Part shown: positions 1 to 11,900 of the stretch, in pieces
Layout of the letters: each line of letters starts with the position of its first letter
Position numbering within the stretch: the stretch's first letter is position 1
From: Branchiostoma floridae
Taxonomy: Eukaryota > Chordata > Leptocardii > Amphioxiformes > Branchiostomatidae
Direction: 5' to 3'
DNA length: 64,000 bases
Assembly: GCF_000003815.2 (NCBI RefSeq)
Contig: NC_049981.1
Location: forward strand, 1,084,605 to 1,148,604
Notes under the pieces: generated by a model
Told to the model about the DNA's origin: nothing
Seen by the model: only the letters and a program-made list of their open reading frames with translations
Databases searched by the model: none
Translations under genes and position numbers: made by a program

Positions 1-2580
1 ACAAAAATAAACAATCATATCTGGCACTTTTCAGAAAAACTGTTCAGTGTTTAACCAGAACTAAATTACAATCTACAGGCATAGGGCCATTTTTCCATTT
101 GCTTCCATCTTTGGGATAACGTTAAACGCAAATTTTCTAGACTTGACTTTCCATCTGCAAATACAAAAACAGTCGTTGGTGTTATAAAAACCTTGCACTT
201 AGTTATATTTCCTTTGACAAAGCTTGTTCTGATGTAGAAAAAAAAGCTGGACGTCCTTCGGAGAAAAGAAAATGGAATACTTCTTGAGATCACATTTTCC
301 TGTAATCAGAGACCATTTTGTAGTGCAAACAGATGGGCAACGTTCCCTAAACACTCAGAAGCAGCCAATGCTATGTTAAAAAGATGAGCATCATTTCTAC
401 CCCAAGAAATGGATGCCTTAATCGAAGACATAACGAAGCTGGTAAGGTGGCAAGAGAAACATCCGATACGAACACGATTATAGCTTATAATCATATAACC
501 CATGTCGCGACTAGTAGGTTGTTATCTTAACTAGGCACAAAAGAAAGGGAAATTTGTGCACTTTTTTTGGTGACCCACTCATGTAAGCAGGCCCCGTGCT
601 CGTTTCATGAGTCTATAATCATGATGAGTTTGATACCATAGGAAAAGGGAATCACACAAGCTTTCAATTGATATATAATACACTGAAATCGACGCAGAAA
701 CGTCAGAAATATGATCAACCAAAGTTGATATGCGAAACTTTTTGTACCGAGAGTAGTATACAAGCTTCAAACGCTAATCGTGACGTCACTACACCGGAGT
801 CCTCTAAGCACGCCAAGAGGATCACGGGAGAGCCAAAGGGAAGGATGGTAAAAAAAGGCAGCCTAGACGAGAAATTTGGTGAGGTAGTAACGTAAATATG
901 CCGGTGAGAGAGCTTCCATCCAGCTGCCACAAGACGGGAGCGTAAGGCTGCGAATGGGTATGTGCGTGGATTTAGGGTTATTTTGAATCTATTTTAAGTG
1001 CAGCATTTGTAGGCGTCGCCCGTGAAGGTAGTCGTCGATCAACAATTTTGCATTAGCAAAGATTAATATATAGAGGGCACTACTTCTACTGAGGGAAATA
1101 TGACAATCTAATCCTGGCCAACAAAAATTATATGCCACACAACTTTCACTGACTAAAGTTTTAGTGCCTGAGCACATTAGATTGAACTCTTAAATTGACG
1201 TTTGTAAGTGAGATAACATTTATCTATAATATTCAGTAATCAGTCAATGATGATAATTACATTAGTAACAGTAATTGTAATAGTGTAAGAGGCTCGTAGA
1301 AACAGACAAAAAAAGTATCGTAGTAGAGGCATATCTTGGGGTATCAAATAAATGGGATGTTAAATACAATTCCCTTAAAAACAACCTGATAAGTTAATAG
1401 AACCTAACGAAAACTGACAGAAAGCAAAGACAACAACAACTCATTTTCCAGAGACATCCACAAGGTTACAACAAAATATATACATTGGAAGAAGGTCAGA
1501 GCAGGGGCAGAGGTTAAAAAAAAGAAGATGAAATCTGGGTGATGCTGCATTTGACCTTGTGAAGACAGGGCTATCTTAAACCAACGTTGAGATCACACAT
1601 GTTTCAAAAGCAAAACATCTTATTGATGAAGGACAGGCAAGGTTGGGTTCGGTTTTCGTGACGCCAAGGACAAAAGATAGTGGCAACTCAGACGTCAAAA
1701 CTACGACGTCCATTCATTGAAATCTGGTAGATTTATAATTAACTGTGATTGTCCAGGGTACAAGCCAAGCAGTGTGTGTGCACATATCCTCCATCAGCCT
1801 TTGACTGCGGTGAACTTAAATCCCATGTAGCTTATCTATTGAAAAATGGCATATCGGAGTTGTCTTTTTGGAGTTGTCTTTTCGAGAAGAGCATTTATTT
1901 TTTCCATTTGATTATTCAAGCAAACAAGAGGCACAAGTCGAAAGTATGAAAGTCTTATTGTGGCAGAGAAAGTAGCAGAGAAGGCTATTTTAGTGTTTCC
2001 TCATCAATTATGTAAATATTAAATCCATTTGCATGATTTATGTCTAAAAATGTACACAATCACTAAGCTTCATAATGTTGAAAATACAAATTTCCCATCA
2101 TTTACCACTGGGTTAACGACATTTGCTCATTAATGAGGTCGTCATTTGCATAATTGATATCTAACGACATTTCTCTCTTTCTCAGTTACATTTGTAACAA
2201 GTTTTAAAAAGTGTCACTCATGGAATGCAGTGGATTAATAAACTTTCCCCATTAGTTATGCGAGCTGGGTTTTAAAAACGTATTGTCATTTTGTTTCATT
2301 TGTCGGTCACTATGGTGTTTTTGCTGTGTTTTTTTTTCAAAGCTTAGCTAGGCATTAGCCCTTGTATGGAAATACGAGCAATTTTTATAAGTTTGCGATA
2401 ACAAAGCGTGTTGTACACAGTATAGCTTTAATTTTGATTAACGCAAAACAATGTGACAACCTTGATATAGCATAATGTGTTAATGACTTTTTACTTGCAC
2501 TCTTTTTTATTACTTCGGCAAACGAAAATGAGGAAACATTCTGCATTTTCCCGAAAATGCTGCTTTTCTAGCTTTCCTTT
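1..2580. other. No recognised gene
   Basis: The short ORFs here have no recognisable domain, lack convincing splice context and overlap on both strands. The sequence is AT-rich with no clear tandem structure. I see no promoter or exon that can be supported. Confidence 0.5.
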
Positions 2581-2773
2581 TACGTCAGCACATGAATTAT
2601 TAATCAGGTAAGGTAAGGGTCGGACCCATTTTTCTTCTCATATATTTTGTAAGAAAGAGTGCAGCGCTCTTACAAAGTTTACAGACATTGCTGATACTAC
2701 CATTTTCCGATTTAGTTGTCATTCTACATTTTTGGGCCGGGTCAGAATGCACAACTAGTGGTATGTTACCAGA

Positions 2774-2881
2774 CTGTCGAGCGAGTTCTGCGAGCTCGGA
2801 ACAGCAAGATCGGGATTCCAACCCTCTCAACGTGATCCAACACCACTGGATCCCAGAACCACCAAACTACTTCAAGTAAAA
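2774..2881 (+). repeat. Interspersed repeat, copy 1
   Basis: A ~105-bp stretch containing GAGCTCGGAACAGCAAGATC and ending ACCAAACTACTTCAAGTAAA recurs, inverted and diverged, near 38.4 kb. It lies at the 3' part of a less conserved segment starting near 2600. The family is unknown; it could be the end of a non-autonomous transposon. Confidence 0.6.
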
Positions 2882-3600
2882 TGTTCTCTTCCTTTTGTTA
2901 TATTATCATTTTTTGAAGAAACAAATGATGCTTGGATGTTTTGGACAGAAATGGTTCACACACAAAAATTGACAACCATACTGGCAAGTGGTATTCAGTG
3001 TTTGGGGATCACATTGGTTTATTTGATCGTTGACAATGTATCCTGGTTTAAAATTGTGTTTTGTTGTGTAAATTTATCTCTCTATATATGAAGGGTTTTG
3101 CAGTTGGCAACCATGGTTTACTTTAAGAAAATCTCGCTGGGATAATCAATTTAGAACAGTTGTGAAATGTGTCAGAAAAATACACAGAAAAGGAAGCCGA
3201 GTACTAATACGTAGCATATTGTTTATACAAGCTTGCTATATGATAGCGCCATTTTTCTTGCGTAAAAAGTCATGACCCTCCTAATTAGTCTACAAGTTGT
3301 TTTTATCGCCACAAATCTTCTCCGTGGCTCTTGTACACCATGGCCCTGCTGATCAAAAATACTTTATATTCCATACTTCCTCTCCAATAAATGCGATGTT
3401 GAGGATTTATTCTATACGAATCATGTACGAGCAAATGCGGGTGGTGCCTGTTACGTATCCTGAATTTGGGATTTGCTGGATTCCGGAATAATTTGGATTC
3501 GTAAAAATATGACATGCGTATTTTTTCCAGATGCGGTACATAGAGAATTCTTTTGGCATCTTTCATATCCTTGCTGTGGAATACACTTAAACGTCTGTAC
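2882..3600. other. No recognised gene
   Basis: Only short ORFs with no recognisable domain; no repeat or splice signal that I can support. Confidence 0.4.
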
Positions 3601-3609
3601 ATTTCTATA

Positions 3610-4001
3610 TCCTAACCAAACTCCAAAACTTAATACATCCGCATTCGGTCCCGAATATGCAGATGCGAAAGGGATTTTCCCGCATCTTAGCCGAATCCGA
3701 ATCCCCCGTATTTGCCACGTATACGCTTATATGAAATGCCGATTTTCCCGGATAGTAACTAAATCCGAAAGCGGCATACCTGTACCCCCAAATTTGCAAC
3801 GTACACGCTTATACGAAATTCAAATTTTTACGGATCCTAACCAAATCCGAAAGCTGTCTCCCTCGTGTTTGCAACATATACGCAGAATTCGTTTTTTTTT
3901 ACGGATCCTAACCACATCCGAAGACTATATTCCAATGTATTTTATACGCACACGCAGATACAAAATTGGGATTTTCGCTGAGTCCTAATCAAATCCGAAA
4001 G
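3610..4001 (+). repeat. Degenerate ~70-82 bp tandem repeat running into an assembly gap
   Basis: Four to five diverged units share the motif CGGATCCTAACCAAATCCGAA followed by a spacer and a TACGC-containing segment. The AAATCCGAAAG motif recurs at about 3761, 3843, 3913 (diverged) and 3991. A long ORF across this stretch is a by-product of the repeat. The array is cut by the N-gap, so its true length is unknown. Confidence 0.7.
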
Positions 4002-4286
4002 NNNNNNNNNNNNNNNNNNNNNNNNNNNNNNNNNNNNNNNNNNNNNNNNNNNNNNNNNNNNNNNNNNNNNNNNNNNNNNNNNNNNNNNNNNNNNNNNNNN
4101 NNNNNNNNNNNNNNNNNNNNNNNNNNNNNNNNNNNNNNNNNNNNNNNNNNNNNNNNNNNNNNNNNNNNNNNNNNNNNNNNNNNNNNNNNNNNNNNNNNNN
4201 NNNNNNNNNNNNNNNNNNNNNNNNNNNNNNNNNNNNNNNNNNNNNNNNNNNNNNNNNNNNNNNNNNNNNNNNNNNNNNNNNNNNNN
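4002..4286. other. Assembly gap (285 N)
   Basis: A run of N between a tandem array and a MITE fragment. ORFs reading through it are not meaningful. Confidence 0.99.
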
Positions 4287-4548
4287 TCAAAAAACTTATT
4301 AGTTGGTGATACCCAAAACAGTATTGATATGCTGCAGATGAATATATTTGGTACACCACCATATACACCACTAGCGTTTTAAATCTTGTTAGCTAAACAT
4401 AGTGTATGACTATGCTCTACTATGCTTCGCACTTGTTATTTTCTTGAACCGAAAGCATTGATGTTAGTTGATCATTTTCTACTCTGTCAAAAATACGGTC
4501 CACTGTTTTTTTTTCAGGTCCGTTTTTTGGGACCGGTCCAACAATGAA
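4287..4548 (+). mobile_element. Partial hAT-type MITE, copy of the element at 43.6 kb
   Basis: The stretch matches, with divergence, the internal and right part of the intact element at 43600-44027. Shared pieces include GCGTTTTAAAATC-like sequence, CACTTGTCATTTTCTT-like sequence, and a right-hand segment with CAGGTCCG, GGACCGGTCCAA. The left end is lost in the N-gap and the right terminus looks truncated. It sits just upstream of the start of the receptor gene, so the N-terminal part of the open frame there is MITE-derived rather than ancestral coding sequence. Confidence 0.6.
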
Positions 4549-4608
4549 TTGTCATTGTGTGGTTTGTGTATAGACAAATCGCGTCACACGGAAATAAATA
4601 ATCAAGAC

Positions 4609-5362
4609 ATGGATACGGAGCAGGAATCCGAAGTCGTGGCACAAAACACAATTTTCAACGACCAAACCGACAGAGTCACTGAAGCATGCAAACAGCATGA
4701 TGAATATGGAACCAGCCATTTTTACGTGTTTGGCGACATGGAACCGTGCTCTGTTACATACACGTATACAGACGAAACAAATCGTGAAGTAGTAACATCT
4801 TCAGGAGATTCGGGACCTCCTCAGAGTTCAACGACTGATCCAAACGTGTCTGACGAACCTTTGGTCGAGTCGCATAACAGTAACTTTGTTGAGAATTGCC
4901 CTCCAGAGGACAATATTGATGTTCGCGATGACAATGGTCCAGGGATTCCCTCCAACATACCTAGAGGCAACGCTGGGGTACATCATCTTCAAAATCCTCC
5001 GGACGGTCTTCGTGCAAATCCGATGTACGCTGCAAGCGGTCGTCAACAGGCAGAAAAAGGCACGACGGCGGACGGAACAGATCGTAAAGTAACATCTTTG
5101 GGAGTGTCTGGAGCTCCTCAGAGTACAACGACTGATCCAAACGTGTCGGACGAACATTTGGCCGAGTCGCAAAACGGTACCTTTGACGAGAATCGCCCTT
5201 CGGAGAACAATAGGAATGTCCGCGATGACAACGATCCCCGGATCCCACCTAACATACCTAAAGGCAACGCTGGTGTACATCATCTTCGGAATCCTCCGGA
5301 TGCGGACGGTCTTCGTGCAAATCCGATGTATGCTGCAAGCGGTCGTCAACAGGCAGACAAAT
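4609..5362 (+). CDS. Receptor exon 1: cytoplasmic tail with duplicated NPxY repeat
   Basis: This exon encodes about 251 residues, acidic and Ser/Thr/Pro-rich, with no signal peptide, fitting the cytosolic N-terminus of a type II protein. After a unique ~54-residue lead come two tandem ~100-residue repeats, each ending with the motif [17 protein letters not shown] fits the NPxY consensus used for PTB-domain or clathrin-adaptor binding, so a role in endocytosis or signalling is a reasonable inference. I chose the ATG at 4609 (MDTEQESE) rather than the upstream in-frame ATG at 4468, because the upstream part derives from a hAT-type MITE. The exon ends at AAAT before GTAAGACT, phase 1, and the TM exon begins in the matching phase. 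Confidence 0.7.
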
Positions 5363-5932
5363 GTAAGACTACGCTATTATTTATGATGTCATGTGATGCT
5401 CTCAGTTTTCAGACGATATTTTCTGTTTTTTGTTTAGCGTTTTCTCTTAAGCATGCTGATCGGTGGTGAATGTAAGCGTGGATTGACTTAATACCCTTTG
5501 CCCTTTGGTAGAATACTGTCTCCTCTGTTTCCGACTCAGCGTTGTGTTTTGTACTTGATACAATATGGTGTCAGCACTGGCTAGTTCTATGTTAACAGTC
5601 TCTTTTACAAGTCTTGAACTTTCCCTCTTTCTCCAATGTAATAGGTTAGAAATTATAACAAGATTGAAAACTCTTTTGTTAGGCTCATAGACCATTTGGT
5701 AGAGGGGTTTGAGCTATCTTATTGTCTCATAAACCCATCCGTTACAACTGGTAGCAGGCAAATTGCCATCTGGTTAAACAGTTTATTTTACGAGTTAGTG
5801 TGTAGGCTGTTCTTTTTATGGACGGAAACATCATGTTTTTGTTATGCTTACAGTTGCTACAACATTTAAATCTACCATGTTACATATCCAACACTTTTCT
5901 CAAGTAGAAAAGAAATTACGTATATCTTTAAA

Positions 5933-5982
<50 letters not shown>

Positions 5983-8900
5983 CAAAACTCACAATATGAA
6001 CAATTCAGCATTAATATGACTGCATGTTTTGCCAAGTAGCATGCATCCATAAGGGGAAAGGTTAACCATCTCTGATCCTTTCTTTTTTGTTTCTATTTCT
6101 AATCACTGTGTTTTGTCCTATCACTGGCTTGGACTCCACAGGCTCCTGTTCTATCAAGCGGTGCCTCTGCATTATTGCCACTGTTGTCCTGCTAGGGTCG
6201 ACTATTGCAGGAATTCTCATAGGGCTGTTCCATAACACACAGGGGCACAACATCCAAATGGTAATTATAAGACGTACGATTGTAAATAATTAACAACCAT
6301 GAGTCAAAATATTTTTGCACAACCAAAGTCAATTTCATACCTTTAGGATGATTTCAAACGCATTTAGTTAGGAGTTACAGCCTTGAAAAAGATGTGTAGG
6401 ATATAGGACAGGGTGGGTTTGGGTCATTGATGCTTCAAAATTGTCTTTCTTCAGCACAATCATATCGAAGGCTCCAGTAACCGGACTCTGTTAAATGTTA
6501 CGAAACCGATTATCATCATCAGCACTTCGGCTGATGTACCTCGCTCCATTTTCCACAGCACTGATGGTAAGTATGAGTGTCTATTTGTCTTGATACTTTG
6601 CCTATAAAGGACCTGCTGTTCTGGACCAGTTATGCTAGCATGTAAGAAAAAAAAAAAAAAAAAAAAAGAAAAAAAAGGAGGAAAAAAGAAGAAGCCACGG
6701 GGATGGAGGCCGAGCTCTGGTACCAGTTAGGGAAGTGTCAGGCTCAGGGGAGTTCTACACTGAGCCGCCCCCCCCACACCCACACACACACACACTCACA
6801 CACACACACACACACATACACAGACAGATAGAGAGAGAAACAGCTATGATTGATATTACAGGACCTCCTACCATTGTCATCTCTAATACGGACTACATTC
6901 ATTTTGATATAACCCGATGAAGTTTCCAACTCCAGTATCCACACTGACGGCCTTATCGTGACTCACGTGCAACTTTGATATTTTAGGTGGTTTATAAAAC
7001 TTTGTCTTAGAGTCTTTGAGAGCTCCGCTAGTGATATCCAATATGAACAAGCTCAAACCCATCCAGAAACCAAAAAATACGTAAATAGGAACACAGTGTA
7101 CGTCTACGTCGATGAAGGTTAGACATCTAGGCAATAAGATACACCAAAAAGCAGTTACTCATTTATGACAAGCAAATGGATATGATTTTGTAAACGGTAA
7201 AAAAATAGAGGTTTCTGAAATTATATCCAGTTGCTTGAGTAACTGTATTTTGGCCAAACACACATTAATATGGACGACATCAATCGTTAAAGAACATGCC
7301 GTCGTTGCCAGCTCTGCTAGTACCGACACACCCACTCTCCATATGACTGCTGTAAAGTATAATTGTCTGGATATTTTACCATTTATTTGATAAGAACGTT
7401 TAAGAACCGGGTTCCACGTCTACTTCTGCTAGCACCGATTACTTTTTTTTACCACAGCACTGATGAATGTATTCCTCATGTGTAGTATGCATGTGATCAC
7501 ATACACAAATACTCAACATATATCATTTGACGTGATATCTTAAATATAAAAAAAAATACGTTTTTACATCCAAAGCTGGTAGCACGTGCACCATCACTTA
7601 CACCACAGTACTGAAGATAAGTATATTTATCTAATCAAATTACAACCATACAGCAGGAAAATTCCAACCATACCACAAGTTAATTTCAACCATACCACGT
7701 AAATTTCACGCATGTGGGTTGTAATTCTGTCTTTCCCGGCCATTTCTCCTGTCAAATCTTCAGATTGATTCATATCCTTACATTTGGCTGATAATGTCAG
7801 GCGTTAAAAAAAATTCTTTCCACGTCTGCCTTTAAATGACTTTTTGTGGCCATTTTAGGCCCAACCTACATGTGGACACGAAATTTGCTGAAGGTGTGCC
7901 TCAATATTTGCTTCAAAGGCACCCAGATATCATTTTTGAAATATACAACTATAAGATAATTAATTGGGGGGTTGTGGATTTTATTTTTACTTCTAGTATC
8001 CCGCTACGTCCAAGCGTTTCATCATATCATATACCGTATGGAAAAGCGACCGTTAATAGACTCGTAACATATGGTAGAAGCAATGGCTTGCTTGGTCAAC
8101 CAATGAGAGAGTGCCATCACAATTGGCCCTGCATGCCCAATCGACTGATTGCGCACGTGAACAGGTTACCGAGTTTTCTTTCCGCGGCCATTTTGTTATC
8201 AAAAACCGCTCTGATGTTACTTGGCTCAACATTGCCTCCATTTCCGTGGTAGTAGACGGTAGTGTTTTCAAAACAACTACAAGAAACAGCTCACATAACT
8301 ACGACAATATGAAAATGAGAATGAAAATGAGTTTCATAATTGAAAGGAAGTTAGTCAAGACGTTAAAAACAGGGTCGGACTTTTTTCCAGAACACAGAAA
8401 AATGACAAAATATTAACCACAAGCTGAGCCACCGTGAATCGCACCTAGCGTGAAACCAAACACATATGTCTGCAACACAGCCTTCTTGCTGGAACTTATT
8501 TTGGTTGGTCGCAAAGTAAATCTGGTATGTTTGTTTCTGGATTGAATTCCGAAAACAAAATTCCTAATATGAGTTATCCTACTCGCTATAGGTCTTTTTC
8601 CTCATTGGACAAAGTTATAACTTGTACAGACTATAACCCAATCGTTTAGGAAACATAAATGTATGCGCCAGGAAGCATTGTCCAAATGGATTCACAATTT
8701 CCATTTTACACAGACGTAAATGAATGTGCAAAGAAACCGTGCCAACATGGCCGCTGTGTGAACAAAAATGGCGGATACAACTACACTTGCCTCCCTGGAT
8801 GGACTGGACAAAACTGTCAGCAAGGCGAGGACATTTGTCAAGAAATTCACGCGAATAGCCACTGCCTCTGATTTTCTCTTACATACAGCCCCCCATTTCT

Positions 8901-11900
8901 AAGATTAAAAATATTGAATACGTATGATATCAATAAGTTGCAAATTAGTATATATAATCTCCCCGGTATTCGAAAATTTTCTAAACCCTAATTCACTTGT
9001 ACACAACTATCATGCCAGGCAAAGAAATCAACTACATATTCCTCTCTTCCGCACATCATTAGCGCAGTCCTCCGTAACATACAGATGTGTCACAATATGG
9101 AACAACATTCAGCCAAATATACATAAAACTTCTTCTTTTCTTAAAAGTACCCTGAAATCCCATCTCATAACCCACCCTAGCCCCTTGCAGTAGTCTCAGA
9201 TAGTATCGTATGTCAAATTACCTTTCTATCATTATTATTTGATTATTCTTTGTATTATTATATTATCGTTATCCCATGTGTTACTTTGTTGACTATTATT
9301 TGTATTGTTTAGTATAGAGGAGAAAGGCTTAGTATAAGCCAATATTACGGTTTTCCCCTCCTCCTGCACCTGTACTGTTTTTATGTATTCTTTTTCTGTA
9401 TTGATTCATGTATTTTGTGCAAACAAATAAACAGACAATAATGATCATATACAAAGCATTTGTGGACTACTAGCCGGCCTGAAACTGGTTCGATGACTAT
9501 ATTATGGCAAGCATTGGCAAAACGTATTCACAATTTCCATTTTACACAGACCTAAATGAATGTGCAAAGAAACCGTGCCAACATGGCCGCTGTGTGAACA
9601 AAGATGGCGGATACAACTGCACTTGCTTTTCTGGATGGACTGGGCAGAACTGTCAGCAAGGCGAGTACTTTTGTCAATAATGATCACACAGCATTTGTGG
9701 ACTACTAGCGGGCCTGAAACTGGTTTAAGGCCAACATCAAGCCTCAACAGAACATAATGTACAATTTCTGTTTTTACACATATTTGAATGAATGTGTGAT
9801 GCAACCGTGCAAACATGGACGCTGTGTGAACAAAGATGGTGGCTACAACTGCATTTGTCTTACCGGATGGACTGGGCAAAACTGTCAGCAAGGTGAGTTC
9901 TTTTTTTACACTCAAGATGATAATCTAAATAGAATAATTTTTGAAATCGTTTCAAAAAGTAACGGTTAAAATCAAACAAGAAGAGGCCTTGATCGCTTGA
10001 CTTTAACTTTAAACTGTAACTTTTTGCTAGCTGATGAATTCACACACGGGATTTATGGGATGTAATGCTGTACTCTCCAATCAGAGGTTAGGCTCCGGCT
10101 GTTTTTTAGTCGTTTTTATCGGGCTTTCTAGTTTGTATTGTAATTTGTATATCGACATACAATACAAAATAAAATGCCCGATAAAACGGCTTTCTAAAAA
10201 ACGTTAAAAAAAGCAGCCTGGTCGCAGAGCCGTGGGGCCGCGTAGCACAGTGGTATTGTATTCGGCCCGTGATCGAGAGGTCGCCGGTTCGAATCCGCCT
10301 ACCGTGTTGCCGGTCTTGTGCCCTTGGGAAAGGCACTTTACACGACTTTCCTCACTTTACTCAAGTGAAAAATGAGTCGTCCCTCGGATAGGACGTTAAA
10401 TGGAGGTCCCGTGTATGGGGAGAGCCATACCCCATGCACGTTAAAGAACCCCCACACGTGCGATGGTGCGGTGTGCGTTGGTGCAAATCCTTCTGTCGGG
10501 AGTTGGTGATTCACTTCAAATCACCCGGATGGAGGCCTGGCGAACCTCTGTCTCGTATCAGCCACATGGTGAATTACATCATTCACCCGGACGGGAGACC
10601 TGGCGCATCCCCGTCTTGTAATTAGCCTACGAAAGGGTATGTCACCCCGTAAGGGGCGGTATAACCCCGTCGTGTGTAGACATGTGCGAACATGTCTACA
10701 TTTGATCACGTCGACCGATGATGATGATGATGATGATGGTCGCAGAGCCTTACCTCTAGCTCTGCTCGGAGAGTAAGTGAAAATCTCATTTTCCGTTTAC
10801 ACAGACGTAAATGAGTGCACCACTGAAGGGAATCCATGTCATCATGGGGTTTGTGCGAACAAAGATGGTGGATACATGTGCACCTGCAACAGTGGATGGA
10901 CTGGACAGAACTGTCAGCAAGATGAGCTAAGCACAGGTCTTAGATACAATTGATGTCTTAAAATGTCTGCGTGTATAATATCGTCCTTTTTCCTTCATGT
11001 GTTTCTTCACTATTTGTCCTAGCGTCTGTGTTCTGGCATTCGTCTGTTAAAAATATTTTTGGTGACAGAAATGTTTCCATTACCATACAGACGTAAATGA
11101 GTGCGCCCAAAACCCTTGTCCAAACGGACAGTGTGTGAACAATGATGGTGGTGGTTATATCTGCACCTGCTCGCCTGGATGGACTGGGCAGAACTGTCAG
11201 CAAGGTGAGTTCTTTTATATAAAGCATGTTATTACTCTAGAAATCTCTTCGGAATCTGTATAGTACATTTTGTGTGAACAAAATATGCTTCTATACTGTT
11301 GGTCTACAGTCAATTTGGTGACGTCATTTCAAAGGAATTTCTGGCGCAATTCGACTTTTAAAACATAATGTCTGGATTCTAAGAACCAAGTTTATTAAAA
11401 TGTTTCATTATCACACAGACGTGAATGAGTGCGCCAACAACCCTTGTACAAACGGACAGTGTATGAACAATGACGGTGGGTACAACTGCATCTGCTCACC
11501 TGGATGGACTGGACAGAACTGTCAGCAAGGTGAGTTCTTGACATAAAACATCTTATTACATAGAAATATGCATGGTGCATTTTGTGTCAACAAAATGTAT
11601 TTCTCAGCCAAATATACATAAAACTTCTTCTTTTCTTACGTTTAAAAGTGCCCTGAAATCCCAGAGGAGAAAGTCTTAGTATAAGCCAATATTACGGTTT
11701 TCCCCTCGTCCTGTATTCTTTTTCTGTATTGATTCATTATTTGTGAAAACAAATAAACAAACAATAATGATCATATACAAAGCATTTGTAGACTACTAGC
11801 CGGCCTGAAACTGGTTCGATGACTATATTACTACTAGCCGGCAAAACGTATCATAATTTCCATTTTACACAGACTTAAATGAATGTGCAAAGAAACCGTG

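Larger units (their letters stand above)
6567..8713 (+). other. Intron 3 with simple repeats and decayed stalk-exon copies
   Basis: The intron holds a poly(A) tract near 6642-6675, a (CA)n tract near 6777-6815, and three stretches resembling the stalk exon (listed separately). An open frame at 7836-8252 has no recognisable domain and no good splice signals, so it is not called. Confidence 0.5.

Noticed and set aside
3473-3988. 171-codon open frame as a gene
   Set aside because: It coincides with the ~70-82 bp tandem repeat and has no domain; the frame stays open because the unit is short and repeated.
3966-4382. Open frames crossing the N-gaps (also at 24.1, 51.3 and 59.7 kb)
   Set aside because: Most residues are undefined; the frames exist only because N has no stop codons.
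4828-5349. 173-codon minus-strand frame opposite the cytoplasmic tail
   Set aside because: It is the shadow of the duplicated coding exon; the + strand carries the recognisable motifs and matching splice phases.
7836-8416. Overlapping ORFs as an alternative first exon of an EGF-only transcript
   Set aside because: CCAAT-like words occur but there is no recognisable domain, start context or donor in the right phase to support it.
9502-9915. Repeated minus-strand frames (about 120-150 codons) opposite A and B EGF exons
   Set aside because: They recur at every AB pair only because the EGF exons are duplicated; their residues show no domain, while the + strand has conserved EGF cysteines.
10243-10300. 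A tRNA gene at the SINE head
   Set aside because: A- and B-box-like elements are present but the sequence does not fold as a full tRNA by eye and is followed by a SINE body with target duplications.
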